Under the pieces are notes generated by a model, which was not told the origin of the DNA, did no database searches, and was given only the letters and a program-made list of their open reading frames with translations. Shown here one piece after another: positions 63,843 to 64,000 of a stretch of 64,000 nucleotides of DNA. A program made the translations under genes and the position numbers. The first letter of the stretch is position 1; each line of letters opens with the position of its first letter. This DNA is from Arthrobacter methylotrophus (GTDB taxonomy: Bacteria; Actinomycetota; Actinomycetes; Actinomycetales; Micrococcaceae): the NCBI RefSeq assembly GCF_039539965.1, contig NZ_BAABED010000001.1, positions 1-64,000 on the forward strand, written 5' to 3'.

Positions 63843-64000
63843 GTGGCACGGGACGGGCAGCGAAGGTCCGGATTGAGCGGCGGCTGGTCACAGCCCGCCA
63901 CGGCGCACGCTTGTTGGACCGGAAACAGCACATTTTGGCGGACGAGCTGGAACGGTTCCAGCTGCGCGAAGAACTGACCCGTTCGGAGTGGGAAGCGCTG
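63839..64000 (+). CDS. V/A-type ATPase subunit D, 5' part (runs off window)
   Basis: The central rotor shaft. The first 54 residues are seen: GRAAKVRIERRLVTARHGARLLDRKQHILADELERFQL is the recognisable D-subunit N-terminal helix with its basic and hydrophobic heptads. Start GTG at 63839 overlaps the stop of subunit B as GTGA. The rest of the gene lies beyond the window. Confidence 0.88.
   Translation, partial: MSGTGRAAKVRIERRLVTARHGARLLDRKQHILADELERFQLREELTRSEWEAL

Overview
The window is high-GC DNA from an actinobacterium of the Micrococcaceae, most like Arthrobacter or a close relative. The evidence is the protein sequences, a SAM-IV riboswitch, HspR/HAIR control of dnaK, a DUF222/HNH endonuclease gene, and an LAATG sorting signal of the kind used in high-GC Gram-positives. 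I saw no tRNA, rRNA, CRISPR array, insertion sequence or prophage.

Layout. 1-1232: shattered carboxylate-amine ligase gene. 1229-3238: SAM-IV riboswitch, DUF1737 protein, rhodanese and MetZ (methionine sulfur operon). 3400-7079: small unknown protein, then a GMC oxidoreductase/PAS/cupin operon and a deleted DinB gene. 7051-11259: aminodeoxychorismate lyase, cardiolipin synthase, and a MarR regulator divergent from an FAD oxidoreductase. 11493-15228: surface protease with two trypsin-like domains, and an NCS1 nucleobase transporter. 15233-17856: P-loop kinase/PabB fusion and a tyrosine phosphatase. 18037-22690: nucleoside salvage operon (nucleoside hydrolase, MFS transporter, ribokinase) divergent from its LacI regulator. 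22745-27778: repeat-bearing HNH endonuclease, LysE exporter, PIN-type toxin-antitoxin, ECF sigma factor with DGPF partner. 27889-36797: methyltransferase, AlaA, orphan Pvc16-like protein, MarR/MMPL pair, TetR/epimerase pair, MpaB-type oxygenase and a truncated DUF817 gene. 36793-41019: dnaK-grpE-dnaJ-hspR with two HAIR operators. 41024-46160: maltokinase-cap-like protein, large SWIM/SNF2 ATPase, DMP19-like acidic protein. 46305-48273: ECF sigma/anti-sigma pair divergent from a secreted lipoprotein, with two back-to-back promoters sharing the same core. 48313-51489: tandem glycine riboswitch, lipA, MTHFR-like gene, and trmB. 51568-56657: CynX-type MFS permease, and an MHS transporter/M20 amidohydrolase operon divergent from a double Lrp regulator. 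56785-64000: a V/A-type ATPase operon running off the end, in the order stalk subunit-C-I-K-F-E-A-B-D, with short I and F subunits.

Two things run through the whole window. First, about a dozen otherwise well-conserved genes carry one-base frameshifts, mostly in short G or C runs; this looks more like sequencing indels than gene decay. Second, several families of intergenic palindromes occur. The clearest is a 66-bp hairpin present three times with identical length.
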